Positions 1 through 9,931 of a stretch of DNA of 64,000 nt are shown piece by piece. Made by a program: the position numbers and the translations under genes. Under the pieces are notes generated by a model, which saw only the letters and a program-made list of their open reading frames with translations, had not been told where the DNA came from and ran no database searches. The number at the start of each line of letters is the position of its first letter. Position 1 is the stretch's first letter. The stretch is from Podospora pseudoanserina (taxonomy: Eukaryota; Ascomycota; Sordariomycetes; Sordariales; Podosporaceae), in assembly GCF_035222485.1 (NCBI RefSeq), contig NC_085925.1, positions 744,001-808,000 of the forward strand, in the 5' to 3' direction.

Positions 1-136
1 GCCCTTAACCAGACTTTTTACTTAAGGGCCACCCGTTCGGGGCTATTCCAGCCTCACGTTACTAGGCTAATTTTTGTTTTATCACAGTAGAAAAGGTCAC
101 TGTTCCCGTCTCTCGCGTAGGGCTCCGGCTCTTTTT

Positions 137-175
<39 letters not shown>

Positions 176-342
176 ATAAAATAAAAAAAAACCTAACTTT
201 ATACCCACTATAGGCTCATGGGGAATGTCGATCGTTCAGTTACGCCACCACCTCACGCAAACGCAATGACACTCCAGCCAAACATCCTCCTCCCCATCCA
301 TTCCCCTTGTCCACCCCTTCAATAGATCCTGACCGACCCCTT
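1..342. other. Gene-free left edge with poly-T tract
   Basis: No coding region is supported here. The stretch holds an uninterrupted run of 30 T (139-168) followed by an A-rich run. The 3' part (about 180-342) is probably the 3' untranslated region of the Hub1-like gene that ends at 343 on the minus strand. Confidence 0.5.
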
Positions 343-1017
343 TTAATCCCCAGTATCAACCTCCAAATCAACCTGCACCCCATTACTAACCCCGTAATCC
401 CCCAGCGTGATATGATCCTTAAACGGCCTCTCCCCCTGCCTCTTGAGCAAAATCTCGTGCGGCTCCCGGCCAACCTTCATGGCGACCATAATCTTGAACT
501 GGCCGACCGTGTCGGAGGGAAAAGCGGGGATCTGGGCTTTGGTGCCCAGTCTATCATTCACCGTAACGACAATCATTTCTTCTTGTGGCGCGGTGGGTTG
601 CCTGGGCTTCTCCTTCTTTTCCTCTCTTGGCTTATCCCTTGGTCTGTCCCGTCGTGGCGAGCGCTCTCGTCTTGGGGAGCGGCGCCTGTCACGAGTGGCA
701 TCCCGTTCCCGGGGGGCAGCAGCAGAGTCTCGGTCTCGTCTGGTCGGGGAGCGATTTTGCCTCGAACGATCATTGTTGCTGTCGCGGTCTCTATCCCGTC
801 TATCATCCCGATCGCGATCACGCCGGGGCGAGCGGTCGCGGTAGCCGCGCTGGAGGTTCTTGTCGCTGCTGTCTCGACCGCCGCCGTCGCGACTGTCTTC
901 GCTAGTAGTAGGACGTTTCTCTTTCCATTTGAACCCGCCGCTGGCTTTTGGTCGTCTAGGCGGGGATCGACTTCGTGATCGTGACCGGCGACGAGGTGGT
1001 GGGTCTGCATCCGCCAT
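343..1017 (-). CDS. hub1: Hub1/UBL5-type ubiquitin-like protein with N-terminal RS domain
   Basis: Single-exon, 224 residues. The last ~78 residues (from about 147) form a Hub1/UBL5 ubiquitin-like fold: NDRLG near the first strand and FKDHITLGDY near the end match the family signatures. Known Hub1/UBL5 is about 73 residues, is not conjugated through a Gly-Gly tail, and binds spliceosomal Snu66 (HIND motif) to tune 5' splice-site choice; this copy also lacks Gly-Gly. The usual terminal Tyr-Tyr is absent and the chain ends in an acidic tail. Residues 1-146 are dense in Arg-Ser/Arg-Asp dipeptides, typical of SR-like splicing proteins, so nuclear speckle or spliceosome location is inferred. ATG 1017 begins MADADPPPRRR. 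I cannot tell from one sequence whether this fusion is general in Pezizomycotina. Family assignment is firm; the role of the RS part is inference. Confidence 0.85.
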   Translation of the reverse strand: MADADPPPRRRSRSRSRSPPRRPKASGGFKWKEKRPTTSEDSRDGGGRDSSDKNLQRGYRDRSPRRDRDRDDRRDRDRDSNNDRSRQNRSPTRRDRDSAAAPRERDATRDRRRSPRRERSPRRDRPRDKPREEKKEKPRQPTAPQEEMIVVTVNDRLGTKAQIPAFPSDTVGQFKIMVAMKVGREPHEILLKRQGERPFKDHITLGDYGVSNGVQVDLEVDTGD

Positions 1018-1861
1018 TTGGGGATTTGTTGTGGTTGTTGAGAGGAAAGAAGAAGAAAATAGCGGTCGCAGGTTGGAGGAGGGCCTTCAAGGTGCAGAGG
1101 CACCTTAGCAGTGACGAAATTTAGGTGGGGCGCCCGGTTTGGGGTCGGTCAAGTGGCAGATGCCAAAGAGGAAAAAAGGTGAGCAAGAACATGTTAAACT
1201 AGCTAGGTAGCCATTAACAATAGAGCAATATGCTTCAAGAAGATACCTAGATAGATCCGTACGGTCTCCAACTCGCACAGAAGAGGAGAAATTCAAGAGT
1301 TGCGTATCCAAGTTTTATGGAATCGTACAAGCTGCCTGATAGACAACAAGGCGTACACACCATGCCCGAGCATTTGGCGAACACATACTTGAACAATATT
1401 GAAAAGGAGCTCCCTAGGTAGATTTCAAACACTGTAAACAGTTGGCAGTCTGGGTGTCATTCTATCCGCAGCATCCAAAACTCGTCCCCAAAGAGCTCTT
1501 ACTTCAAACCAAATCACAAAGCAATAAGACAAAGCTAGGCCAAAACGTTTATTCTTTTATGCACCAGAGGTCTACATGAACACAATAGGCACCTCCTTTT
1601 TCGCCCTTTTGCCTTTTTATCATCACGATGTAAAAATGCAGCGCTTCACATGCATTAAGTATCGCAGACCACACCAGACAAATGCCCCCGTAGACGCCGC
1701 CATTACTCCGAATCCAAACGCCGAAGAGTCAACAACAAGCCCAAAAATATGCCGAAAGGAGTATCATACAATAGAAGATATAGAGAGAGAGAGAGAGGAA
1801 GCTGAAGGGTAAGGAACAAGAGAAGTTACAGAGCAATTCGAGGTAGCAAAGCCAGACCGCT
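1018..1861. other. Intergenic region between hub1 and NOP58
   Basis: No convincing reading frame. It contains the upstream region of hub1 (minus strand) and the 3' untranslated region of NOP58, with a short GA repeat at about 1783-1797. Confidence 0.5.
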
Positions 1862-3680
1862 TTACTCCTTGCTGTGCTTCTTCTTCTTCTTCTTATGCTC
1901 CTTCTCCTTTACTGGCGCCGCCTCCTCCTCATCATCATCGTGCTTGCGCTTGGAGCTCTTGGTCTTGGCTGGGCTTTCGGTCTCTTCTGTTGACTCCTTG
2001 GACTTCTTCTTCTCCTTCTTGTCCTTCTTCTCGCTCTTGTCCTTCTTCTCCTTCTTTTCCTTCTTTTCCTTCTTCTCCTTCTTGCTGGCCTTCTCCTCAT
2101 CGGCAGGCGCGTCCTCCATCTCGACCTCCTCAATGAGGGGCTTGGCAGTCTCGGCCTCAGCGGCGACACCGTCGGCATCGGCGTTGTATTTGCGGGCCTC
2201 CTTGATGTCCCACTTGGGGACAGTGATGTTGTTGGGGTTGGGGCCGAGCTTGGTGGAGATGGGCTTGCCCTCCATCAAGCGCAGGCTGTTCTCGAGCTTG
2301 GCGCGAGACTTGATGCCGAGCTCGGCGCGAGTCTCATCATCGACATCCTCGTCGAACTCGGAAAGAGCATCAGTGCGCACACCAAGGGCGACCTTGGCGG
2401 CGAGCTGACGGGCAATCTTACCCTTGTTGTTACCAGAAGCCTGGCCAACGAGGGAGGCGTGGTAGATGAGACCATACTTGGGGGTCGCGTGCTTGGTCTT
2501 GAGGGCACGGAAAAGAGCCTTTTCGGCACCGAGAATCTGGATGGTAGAACCGGGGTTCTTGGCCAAGCTGATGAGGGAACCAGCGTGGGCAATAAGACGA
2601 GCACCAACAAGGGCGCCGAGAAGCTCGGTCATGTTGGGGGAGATGGCCTTCATGCGGTTCTCGAGGTACTCGGAAAGCTGCTTGCGGTACTCGGAAAGAG
2701 CAATGACACGTTCAGCGAGAAGCTTGATGTTGTTGAGATCCTCCTCGTTGATCTCGGTACCCATGGAAATATCAGCGGCAGACTTGACGGCAGCCTCGAT
2801 TTCGTGAGGGAGAATTTCGGAAAGGTCGGTCTCAGGAGCGTTGGTGCGGACACCCAGAGTAACGATAATCCTGGCATAAGAGAGGTTGTCGGGCAAAATC
2901 TTGGCCAACTCGGGGAAGTGCCAGCCGTACCATTCCTTGACGCGCATGGCATAGGTGTTGAGCTCCTTGTCCAAATCGTCAAGAAGGGAAACGGCGTGGA
3001 CAATCATGATGTCGACCTTCTCGGGAGAGAACTTGAGCTTGTGGCGGGAGAGGGAGTGGGCCAGACCCAGAGACATCTCCTTGAAGTTTTCAGGGAGCAT
3101 GCCGGGGACAAGCTCGGGAAGATGTTGTCTGATGGCGCGGAAGAGCTCATTCGTGGTGCTATCGGAGATGGGCTTGATGTTGAGCTCAGGCAGCTTCTTG
3201 ATGGAGGCGCCAAGCTTGCTCTCGGCAACGGCAAGGGTGACCTTCTTCTCATCCTTGAACTCATTGAGGAGGTTCTGGAGGCGTGGTGTGACCTTGCCTT
3301 CTACGAGGCCCGAGATTTCCTCGAGAGCCGAGGCGGCGCTGTCGAATTTGGCAAACTCCTTGTACTTGATCCTATTGCGATGGTTGGTACTGGTTCTTGC
3401 TGTCAAGGTTTTTCGGTGGCTGGGTGGAAACTTACTCCTTGACGATTTTCTCAGTGGTGGAAAGACGGTCGGTCAGGTTGTCGTCCTCCAAGAGCTTCTT
3501 GTCGGAAGCCTTGAAAAGGCCATAACTGCATTGGCGAGTTAGCTGTCATGTTCAATGCCGGCTCAGGTGTGTCGCGACTCTTGTTCAAGTCAAGCAGTCG
3601 CAATCGCGTCTCTACAGAAGGGCCCATTGAACAGTCGGCACTTACCCGGCGCTGGTTTCGGTAAGAATGAAAAGACCCAT
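1862..3680 (-). CDS. nop58: Nucleolar protein NOP58 (box C/D snoRNP core)
   Basis: Three exons on the minus strand: 3680-3646, 3525-3436 and 3371-1862, giving 544 residues. Both introns (120 and 64 bases) have GTAAGT donors and AG acceptors, and the phases join the N-terminus [12 protein letters not shown] to [11 protein letters not shown] and [13 protein letters not shown], the classic NOP5 N-terminal domain. A NOSIC/coiled-coil region and Nop domain follow (about residues 160-410; motif [21 protein letters not shown] region), then a Lys-Lys-Glu/Asp repeat tail from about 440 to the end. Nop58 pairs with Nop56 and fibrillarin in box C/D particles that guide 2'-O-methylation and pre-rRNA processing in the nucleolus. 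Divergent from VMA6. I saw no box C (RTGATGA) in intron 1, so no intronic snoRNA is claimed. Confidence 0.97.
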
Positions 3681-4155
3681 GGCGACAAAGTGCGATGCTG
3701 AGCCGATGTGCTCCTGCAGTTGTCGTGGGAAGTGGTGGGAAACAGCTGTCGATGGGTGCCGTTCTTTCTGTTCACCAGAACCTTCAAGCAGCAGCAAAAA
3801 AAAAAAGTCAAGAGCGAAAGATCAATTTTTTTTACCACCAGTTGGAGTTCGCAGGTGGGGGCAGTGTGGGCCCGTGCGTTGTACCAAGGTGCTTTTTAGA
3901 CTTCACCGCAGGCACCACAAAGCCAAGCCAAGAGCTGACTGAGGCTTGATGGCTGCTGTTGCGTCGTCGTTGTTACTGCACGGTCCACCTACCTACTACA
4001 CCTTGAGACCAACCAAGACAACCAAGTTCCCATCACACATCAACGCCGCCTTGAGCCGCGCCTCACCTTCAAGCTTCCTCTCCAACAACACTTAGGAGAC
4101 TCACTCTCTGTCACGGTCATCTAAACCTCCAAGCTTCAGATCAACATTGCCCAAC
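3681..4155. promoter_or_regulatory. Shared divergent promoter region NOP58 / VMA6
   Basis: 475 bases separate the two start codons (3680 minus, 4156 plus). The VMA6 side is CT/CA-rich, as in many fungal leaders; no clear TATA box was seen on either side. Confidence 0.5.
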
Positions 4156-5400
4156 ATGGAGGGCCTCTTTTTCAACGTCAACAATGGGTATGTAACATAA
4201 CACCTCCATATGTATCTGCATGATGCATCACTTACCCCAAGGATCCCCATCACTGACACTGACACCCCCCCGCAAAGCTACCTGGAGGGCATCATCCGCG
4301 GCTACCGCAACGGCCTCCTCACCAGCACAAACTACACCAACATGACCCAATGCGAAACCATCGACGACCTCAAACTCCAGCTCGGCCCCGCATACGGCGA
4401 CTTTCTGTCCACCCTGCCCCCCAACCCATCCACCTCCAGTCTCGCCACAAAGACAACCGAGAAGCTCGTCTCCGAGTTCCGCTACGTTCGTGCCAACGCA
4501 GTGGGCTCCCTCGCCAAGTTCATGGATTACATCACCTACGGGTACATGATTGACAATGTCGCCCTCCTCATCACTGGCACCCTCCACGAGCGCGACACCC
4601 GCGAGCTCCTCGATCGGTGCCACCCCCTGGGTTGGTTCGAGACCATGCCTGTTCTTTGTGTGGCCACCAACATCGAGGAGCTCTACAACAGCGTTCTCAT
4701 CGAAACCCCCTTGGCCCCTTACTTCAAAGGCAGCCTCTCCCACCAAGACCTGGACGAGCTCAACATTGAAATCGTGAGAAACACACTCTACAAGAACTAC
4801 CTGGAGGATTTCTACAACTTTGTCAACACCCACCCCGACATGGCGGGCACCCCGACAAGCGAGGTCATGACGGAAATTCTCGAGTTTGAGGCGGACAGGC
4901 GGGCGATCAACATCACGTTGAACTCGTTTGGGACGGAGCTGTCGAAGCAGGACCGTAACAAGTTGTATCCCACTTTTGGTCGGCTTTATCCCGAGGGGAC
5001 GTTGATGTTGTCGAGGGCGGATGATTTTGAAGGGGTGAGGCTTGCGGTGGAGGGGGTGCACGATTACAAGTCGTTTTTTGAGGCTGCGGGACTAGGAGGT
5101 GGTCCGGGGGGACCGGGGAATATGGGAGGGGGTTCGGGGTCGGATGGGAAGAGCTTGGAGGATATGTTCTATCAGAAGGAGATGGAGATATGCAAGGGGG
5201 CGTTTACGAGGCAGTTTGGGGCGAGTATTATTTATGCTTTTGTTAAGCTGAAGGAGCAGGTATGTTTTTCCTCTTTGCTTTTTCATAAATGGTTATGGAA
5301 CTAACACGATGAATAGGAGGTCCGCAATATTCAGTGGATATCTGAGTGCATAGCTCAGAACCAAAAGGAGCGCATTGGTAATTACATCAGTGTGTTCTGA
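4156..5400 (+). CDS. vma6: V-type proton ATPase subunit d (Vma6/Ac39)
   Basis: Three exons: 4156-4187, 4278-5259, 5317-5400, 365 residues, the normal length. The tiny first exon encodes MEGLFFNVNNG; the 90-base intron restores frame into YLEGIIRGYRNGLL, and the last exon supplies EVRNIQWISECIAQNQ and ends IGNYISVF. These are characteristic V-ATPase subunit d sequences at both termini. Subunit d sits on the cytosolic face of the Vo c-ring and couples V1 rotation to proton translocation in vacuole and endosome membranes. An insertion rich in Gly (about residues 285-305, GGGPGGPGNMGGGSGS) lies in a loop. Convergent with uS15m; divergent from NOP58. Confidence 0.97.
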
Positions 5401-5729
5401 CCTGGTTTTGGGCGAATGGTTTGGTGTCTTTTTTCATTGTCAGGCTGAGCTTGATGGAAGCTCTTTAGTATTAATGCGCCCTGTTCAGAAGCATGCGTTT
5501 TGACTTTTTCTTTGCTCTTTTTGTACTCGTAGCACCCTAGGCAGGCGTATTGGCGATGTGGAATCTTTACAACGACGAGACCTTGTGTCGTCTCTCTCTC
5601 ACAATGGCGGGGTTTGTCTCGTCTCTTTTGGTTCGGTATTGTGTATATTGTACATAGAGGACGTTATACATCTTGCTGTCTTTTTTATACACGTCTCACT
5701 TTTTTTGCTTTCCCAGGGGGTATAATTCA
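5401..5729. other. 3' untranslated regions of VMA6 and uS15m
   Basis: 329 T-rich bases between two convergent genes; no coding signal seen. T-rich elements near 5640-5700 are plausible 3' processing sequence for either gene. Confidence 0.4.
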
Positions 5730-6764
5730 TTAAACCTCGATCTGGTTCTTCCAGCACGCCGGGGTGATGCCCAGCGTCTTGAGCATAAACTGCCAGCGCT
5801 CACTCCCCCTCTCCTTCTTCTCCATGTACTTGAGAAGCCGTTGCCTCTTGTGGAGGAGCAATCTCAGACTCCTCTTGTTGTTCTTGTCCTTGTAGCCCTT
5901 GTGCCCCTCGAGCGAGAGAGCCACGGCTCTGATCTTGGAGGTTAGAATGGCGATCTGGACCTCGCTGCTTCCCGTGTCTGGGCCGGCGCGGACGGGCTTG
6001 GGTCCCTGCGGGGCGTTGATGGAGGGGTGGGGGGCGGCGTGGTCGAGGGTGACGTCGGTGACGTGACGGCCAAAGGTCTCGATGCAGCGGCGCTTGTTGG
6101 CGTGTTTCCTGTCCTTTGCGGAGCCGTTGTTGAGGTCTGTGATGCGCTGGAGGGCGATGATGGCCTTTGCGACGTTCTCCTCGTGCTGTTTGAGGTCGGT
6201 GTGGGTGTCCTCGTCGAGGGGTTTGGTCAGGCGCTTGGACTGCTCAATGGCCTGCTCGATCTCTTCTTTGGTGAGGAGGTAGTTGGCCAGGTGGGGGGAG
6301 GTGGGGAGCTCGTGAGGGGGGGCGAGGGGGTTGCCGTCGCCGTCGACTGGGGGGGTGGAGAGGGGGGCTTGTCCGCCCGAGTCGAAGGATTCGACGAAGG
6401 GGGTGGTGATGCCGTGAATGGGGGAGCCCCAGGCTTCTTTGCGTTCGGCTTCGAGCTCGGCGCGGCGGCGGAGGTTGGCGTTTTTGCGCTGTTGGGTTTG
6501 GGCCCAACCGTAGGGGTCTTGCTTCATGCGGCGCTTCATTTCCTTGCGCTTTTCTTTGGTCTTTTGGGAAACATTGGCTGTCTGGATGAGGGGGAGGTGG
6601 GACAGGGCCGGGGTTGTCGTCGAGGGGGGAGATGGGCGGAGGCATACTGGGGGGTTGTGTTAGTTGCGCATGTCTCTATATCAGGCGCAAGATAGAAGGC
6701 AGCTGAGGTATAGCTTACGCGAAAGGGTTCGCAGCCCTTGGGGGACGGGTAACCTAGGAGGCAT
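5730..6764 (-). CDS. Mitochondrial small-subunit ribosomal protein uS15m
   Basis: Two exons on the minus strand: 6764-6719 and 6646-5730, 320 residues. The donor GTAAGC and acceptor CAG give a phase-1 junction that joins MPPRLPVPQGLRTLS to a Ser/Pro/Thr-rich stretch, a basic, acid-free N-terminus typical of a mitochondrial presequence. The C-terminal part holds the S15 signature: DTGSSEVQIAILTSKI, then SLEGHKGYKDKNNKRSLRLLLHKRQRLLKYM (residues about 235-285). Bacterial S15 is about 89 residues; the fungal mitochondrial protein (yeast Mrps28) is much longer, as here. It binds the small-subunit rRNA central domain. An overlapping frame from 6645 (MPPPISPLDD) is a shadow. Divergent from the cytosolic uS2 gene. 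Confidence 0.92.
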
Positions 6765-7250
6765 CTTGACTTGGTTGGCGTTGACGGTGGTCTCCCAGCG
6801 CTCTCCGGACCTTCAATCGCTATCCGTACGTCGGCTCACTGCTCACAACTTTCTCACGGCTGGCCTGCATCTCCCAGATTTTGGGGCCGTTTGCGCTAGA
6901 CTGGACCAGGACTAGCGGATGTTCACCTCTCCCGGCAGGGTCCCTCAACTCGGCGAGACGGAGCCTCAAAATTCCGGGGCTGAATTCTGCCTGGCAAAAG
7001 CGGTCAGTAACTCTTCACTTCAGCAGCTGGCACTCGGACCGGCAGAATCACCTGCCCAGTGCACCCCCGGCTCGCCAACCACACAACCCTGGCGGGGCAC
7101 CCCACACAAAATCAATTGTGTGTGCCAAATTCCTGTAGCTCCGCCTTGCAGCCGTCGCGGAATCCCGAAAAAATATATCCCACCAGAACGCCAATAGCCT
7201 CGACCTCTTTCTCCCGTCGACACGTCCTGCCGCGAGAAAGCACCGTCAAA
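6765..7250. promoter_or_regulatory. Divergent promoter region uS15m / uS2
   Basis: 486 bases between start codons of a mitochondrial and a cytosolic small-subunit ribosomal protein gene. No TATA box is evident; the uS2 leader near 7195-7250 is CT-rich, as expected for a ribosomal protein gene. Confidence 0.45.
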
Positions 7251-8409
7251 ATGGCTCCCGCTAACCTCCCCTCCATCTTCAATGCCACCAGCCAGGACAT
7301 TGAGCAGCTCCTCGCTGCTCAGTGCCACATCGGCTCCAAGAAGTACGATCATCTCGAATCTTGAAAAGCTGACGATCTTTTGCTAACCTCACTTTCACAG
7401 CTTGGGTGTCCATGCGCAGCGTAAATAATCCCCTCACGACCGATTGACGAACGAAGAGAAGATTGGGTTATCTGACAGGTTTCTGCTTGTAGCCTACCTC
7501 TGGAAGACTCGCGCCGACGGTGTGAACATCATCAACATCGGCAAGACCTGGTATGTGGAGGAAACTCGGCTCGGCGAAGCTATTCGCGAAAAACGGGCCA
7601 ACACCACGAATTCGAGAAGGAAGTGTGGAGATTAACACTGTTTGCAGGGAGAAGATCGTTCTCGCTGCCCGCATCATCGCCGCCATTGACAACCCGAGCG
7701 ATGTCTGCGTCATCTCTGCCCGTCCCTACGGTCAGCGTGCCGTCCTCAAGTTCGCCGCCCACACCGGCGCTCAGGCCATTGCTGGTCGCTTCACCCCCGG
7801 TTCTTTCACCAACTACATCACCCGGTCGTTCAAGGAGCCCCGCCTGATCGTTGTCACCGATCCCCGCACTGATGCCCAGGCTATCAAGGAGGCTTCGTAC
7901 GTCAACATCCCCGTCATCGCCCTCTGCGATACCGACTCTCCCACCGAGTACGTCGATGTTGCCATCCCCACCAACAACAAGGGTCGCCACTCCATCGGTC
8001 TCGTCTGGTGGATGCTCGCTCGTGAGGTCCTCCGCCTCCGCGGCACCATCTACAACCGCGAGGCTCCCTGGGACGTTATGGTCGATCTCTACTTTTGTAT
8101 GTATAGCCCTATTTTCGTCGCAGAAAGGACAAGAATTAACTCGGCATCACAGACCGCGACCCCGAGGCTGAGGCTGAGGAGAAGGTTGAGGAGGAGAAGC
8201 TCCCCGGCGTTGATGAGGAGGGTGTTGCCGCCATCGAGTCCGGCTTCCCCGCTGCTGGTGGTGACTGGGAGGCTGCTCCCGCTGCCTTCCCCGCTGCCGG
8301 TGCTGCCACTGGTGAGTGGTCCGAGGCCCAGGGTGCCCAGTGGGAGACTGGCACTGGTGCTCCCGCTGCCGACTGGGCTGCTGAGCCCGCCAAGGAGTCT
8401 TCGTGGTAG
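7251..8409 (+). CDS. rps0: 40S ribosomal protein uS2 (Rps0/SA)
   Basis: Five exons: 7251-7342, 7401-7420, 7493-7550, 7648-8096, 8153-8409; 291 residues. Phases agree throughout: HIGSK | NLGVHAQ | [20 protein letters not shown] | [15 protein letters not shown] ... VMVDLYF | [16 protein letters not shown]. Exon 2 is a 20-base micro-exon that encodes the start of the conserved GVH-PYLWKTR segment, so skipping it would also shift the frame. The core matches eukaryotic uS2/laminin-receptor-like Sa: [21 protein letters not shown] and [19 protein letters not shown]. The C-terminus is the usual acidic, Trp/Ala-rich tail, ending SSW. The protein acts on the cytosolic 40S subunit in late maturation and head-body contacts. 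The first donor (GTACGA) is weak; the others are near consensus. Confidence 0.96.
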
Positions 8410-9931
8410 ACGACTTTGAGAAAATAAAAAGCAATTGGGGTCAGGCGTATCGGCGATATGGGCTCTGGCTTGACTACTTGTCAACACTTTTTCTCTTTCT
8501 CCCCTTTCTCCAGGCTGGCTCTCAGGCTTTTCGTTTGCAACCATTGTGTCCTTGGCGCAGGTAAAATTGACCTGCACTAATGAGGGAAAGATATCCTCTT
8601 TGGTGGCTGTCTCTGTTGCCGCCGCTGGAGAGGGGGAATGCCCTGTGGGGTCAAGAAGAGGTGGACTTGATCGTTATCTCGCCTCGCCTCGGTACAGTTG
8701 TATTTTGGACTGGGGCAATCTGGTCTAGATGGGGGGAATGTTTAGACTTTTTAGCTAACGGGAGCTGACCTGCCCTACTTTTGTGGTACTATGTGATGTT
8801 TGATGTGTGATTATGTTTCCAAAGGCTGGACTTTTTAGTGACTCTGATCATATCATGAAAAGGGGCTTCTTTGAGGGGACTTGGGCTGGGCGTTGGCTTT
8901 GACCCTGTAAATTGAGAGTCTCGAAGAGAAGAGTCTGGTCCTCGGGAAGGTACATTGTATTGATGTGGGTACTCATTTCAAGAATTGGGAATTCAGTCAG
9001 CCCGTCAGATGCTTGCTTTGGATTTGATGGTTCTGTCTGACAATGGGGGGTTGCGATTGATGTGTTCATCTTCATGGTCAACGGGGATGGGAATCGGTTT
9101 GTGCTCTCTTTCATGGTGCTGACGAGGTAGAAGTGAAAGTATTTGTTGTAGTCTTATTGGAGGAGGTCACTCGATGATATTGTATCACTACCTCTTTCAC
9201 CAGATTATGGATAGCGTCGGGCTTGAGCTAGCTAGGCTGTTGGTTAAGAGGGGTTTGGTGTGTGTGGTTGTGTTTGAAAGAGGGAACTTTTCACGCTTCA
9301 TGATCATGATGTCAGTGATGTGTGATATTATTGTCTGCCTTGTGGTGAGGGGTCTGTATGTGTCTTACCGTGCGTGTTGAGTGTTTGCGTGGAGGTGGTG
9401 CTTTCGTGTTGATGATGTGCTGGGGGGACTGGTTGCTTGCTGTGAGTGGAATCTTGGAGAGGAGTGGCTGTGAGGCTGCTTTTGAGGCGGGAAGGTGCGT
9501 TGATGAAGTGTGGGAGGGTTGGTTTGGTTGGTTTAGATGGAGAGATGCGGAGGGGCGTTTGGTGGAGGGGGAGGAGGAAGGATGTTGTTTTGGGAAGAGG
9601 GAGGTGGGGGAGAGGAGAGGGTGGTGTTGGAGGTTGAAGATAAATAGTCTGTCTTTTTGCCCGGGTGGAGTTTATTTCTTTTTCTCTTCTTCATCATCGT
9701 CTTGCGGCATCATCTGTGGACATTCGGTTCACTTCTTCCTTTCTAATCTTTCTCTACTTACTTTGGACTTGATGCTGGTCGTCTTGCTCCGTCATCTGAC
9801 TCCTGATGTGACATCTCGTCTCACCTCTTTCTTGACGCTCTTGCCTTCTCGATCTTGCCGCTGCCTATTTGTACATGGTTATTTTCATATCTTTTTCCTT
9901 TCAGAGTTCATCTCCCTTCCCGCTTGCCAAC
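8410..9931. other. Long intergenic region with CT-rich leader
   Basis: Several short open frames exist but none shows recognisable protein. The last ~270 bases (about 9655-9925) are strongly CT-rich, the usual look of a fungal promoter and 5' leader, and run into the ATG at 9932. Confidence 0.5.

Noticed and set aside
3526-3645. Possible snoRNA in NOP58 intron 1
   Set aside because: Introns of snoRNP genes can host box C/D RNAs, but no box C/box D pair is visible in this 120-base intron.
4228-5061. 277-codon frame antisense to VMA6
   Set aside because: Shadow of the real gene in GC-rich codon-biased DNA; similar antisense shadows occur under PRP43, NOP58 and ALDH.
6244-6645. 133-codon overlapping frame starting MPPPISPLDD
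   Set aside because: Starts one base into exon 2 of uS15m in the wrong frame; the spliced uS15m frame explains the region.
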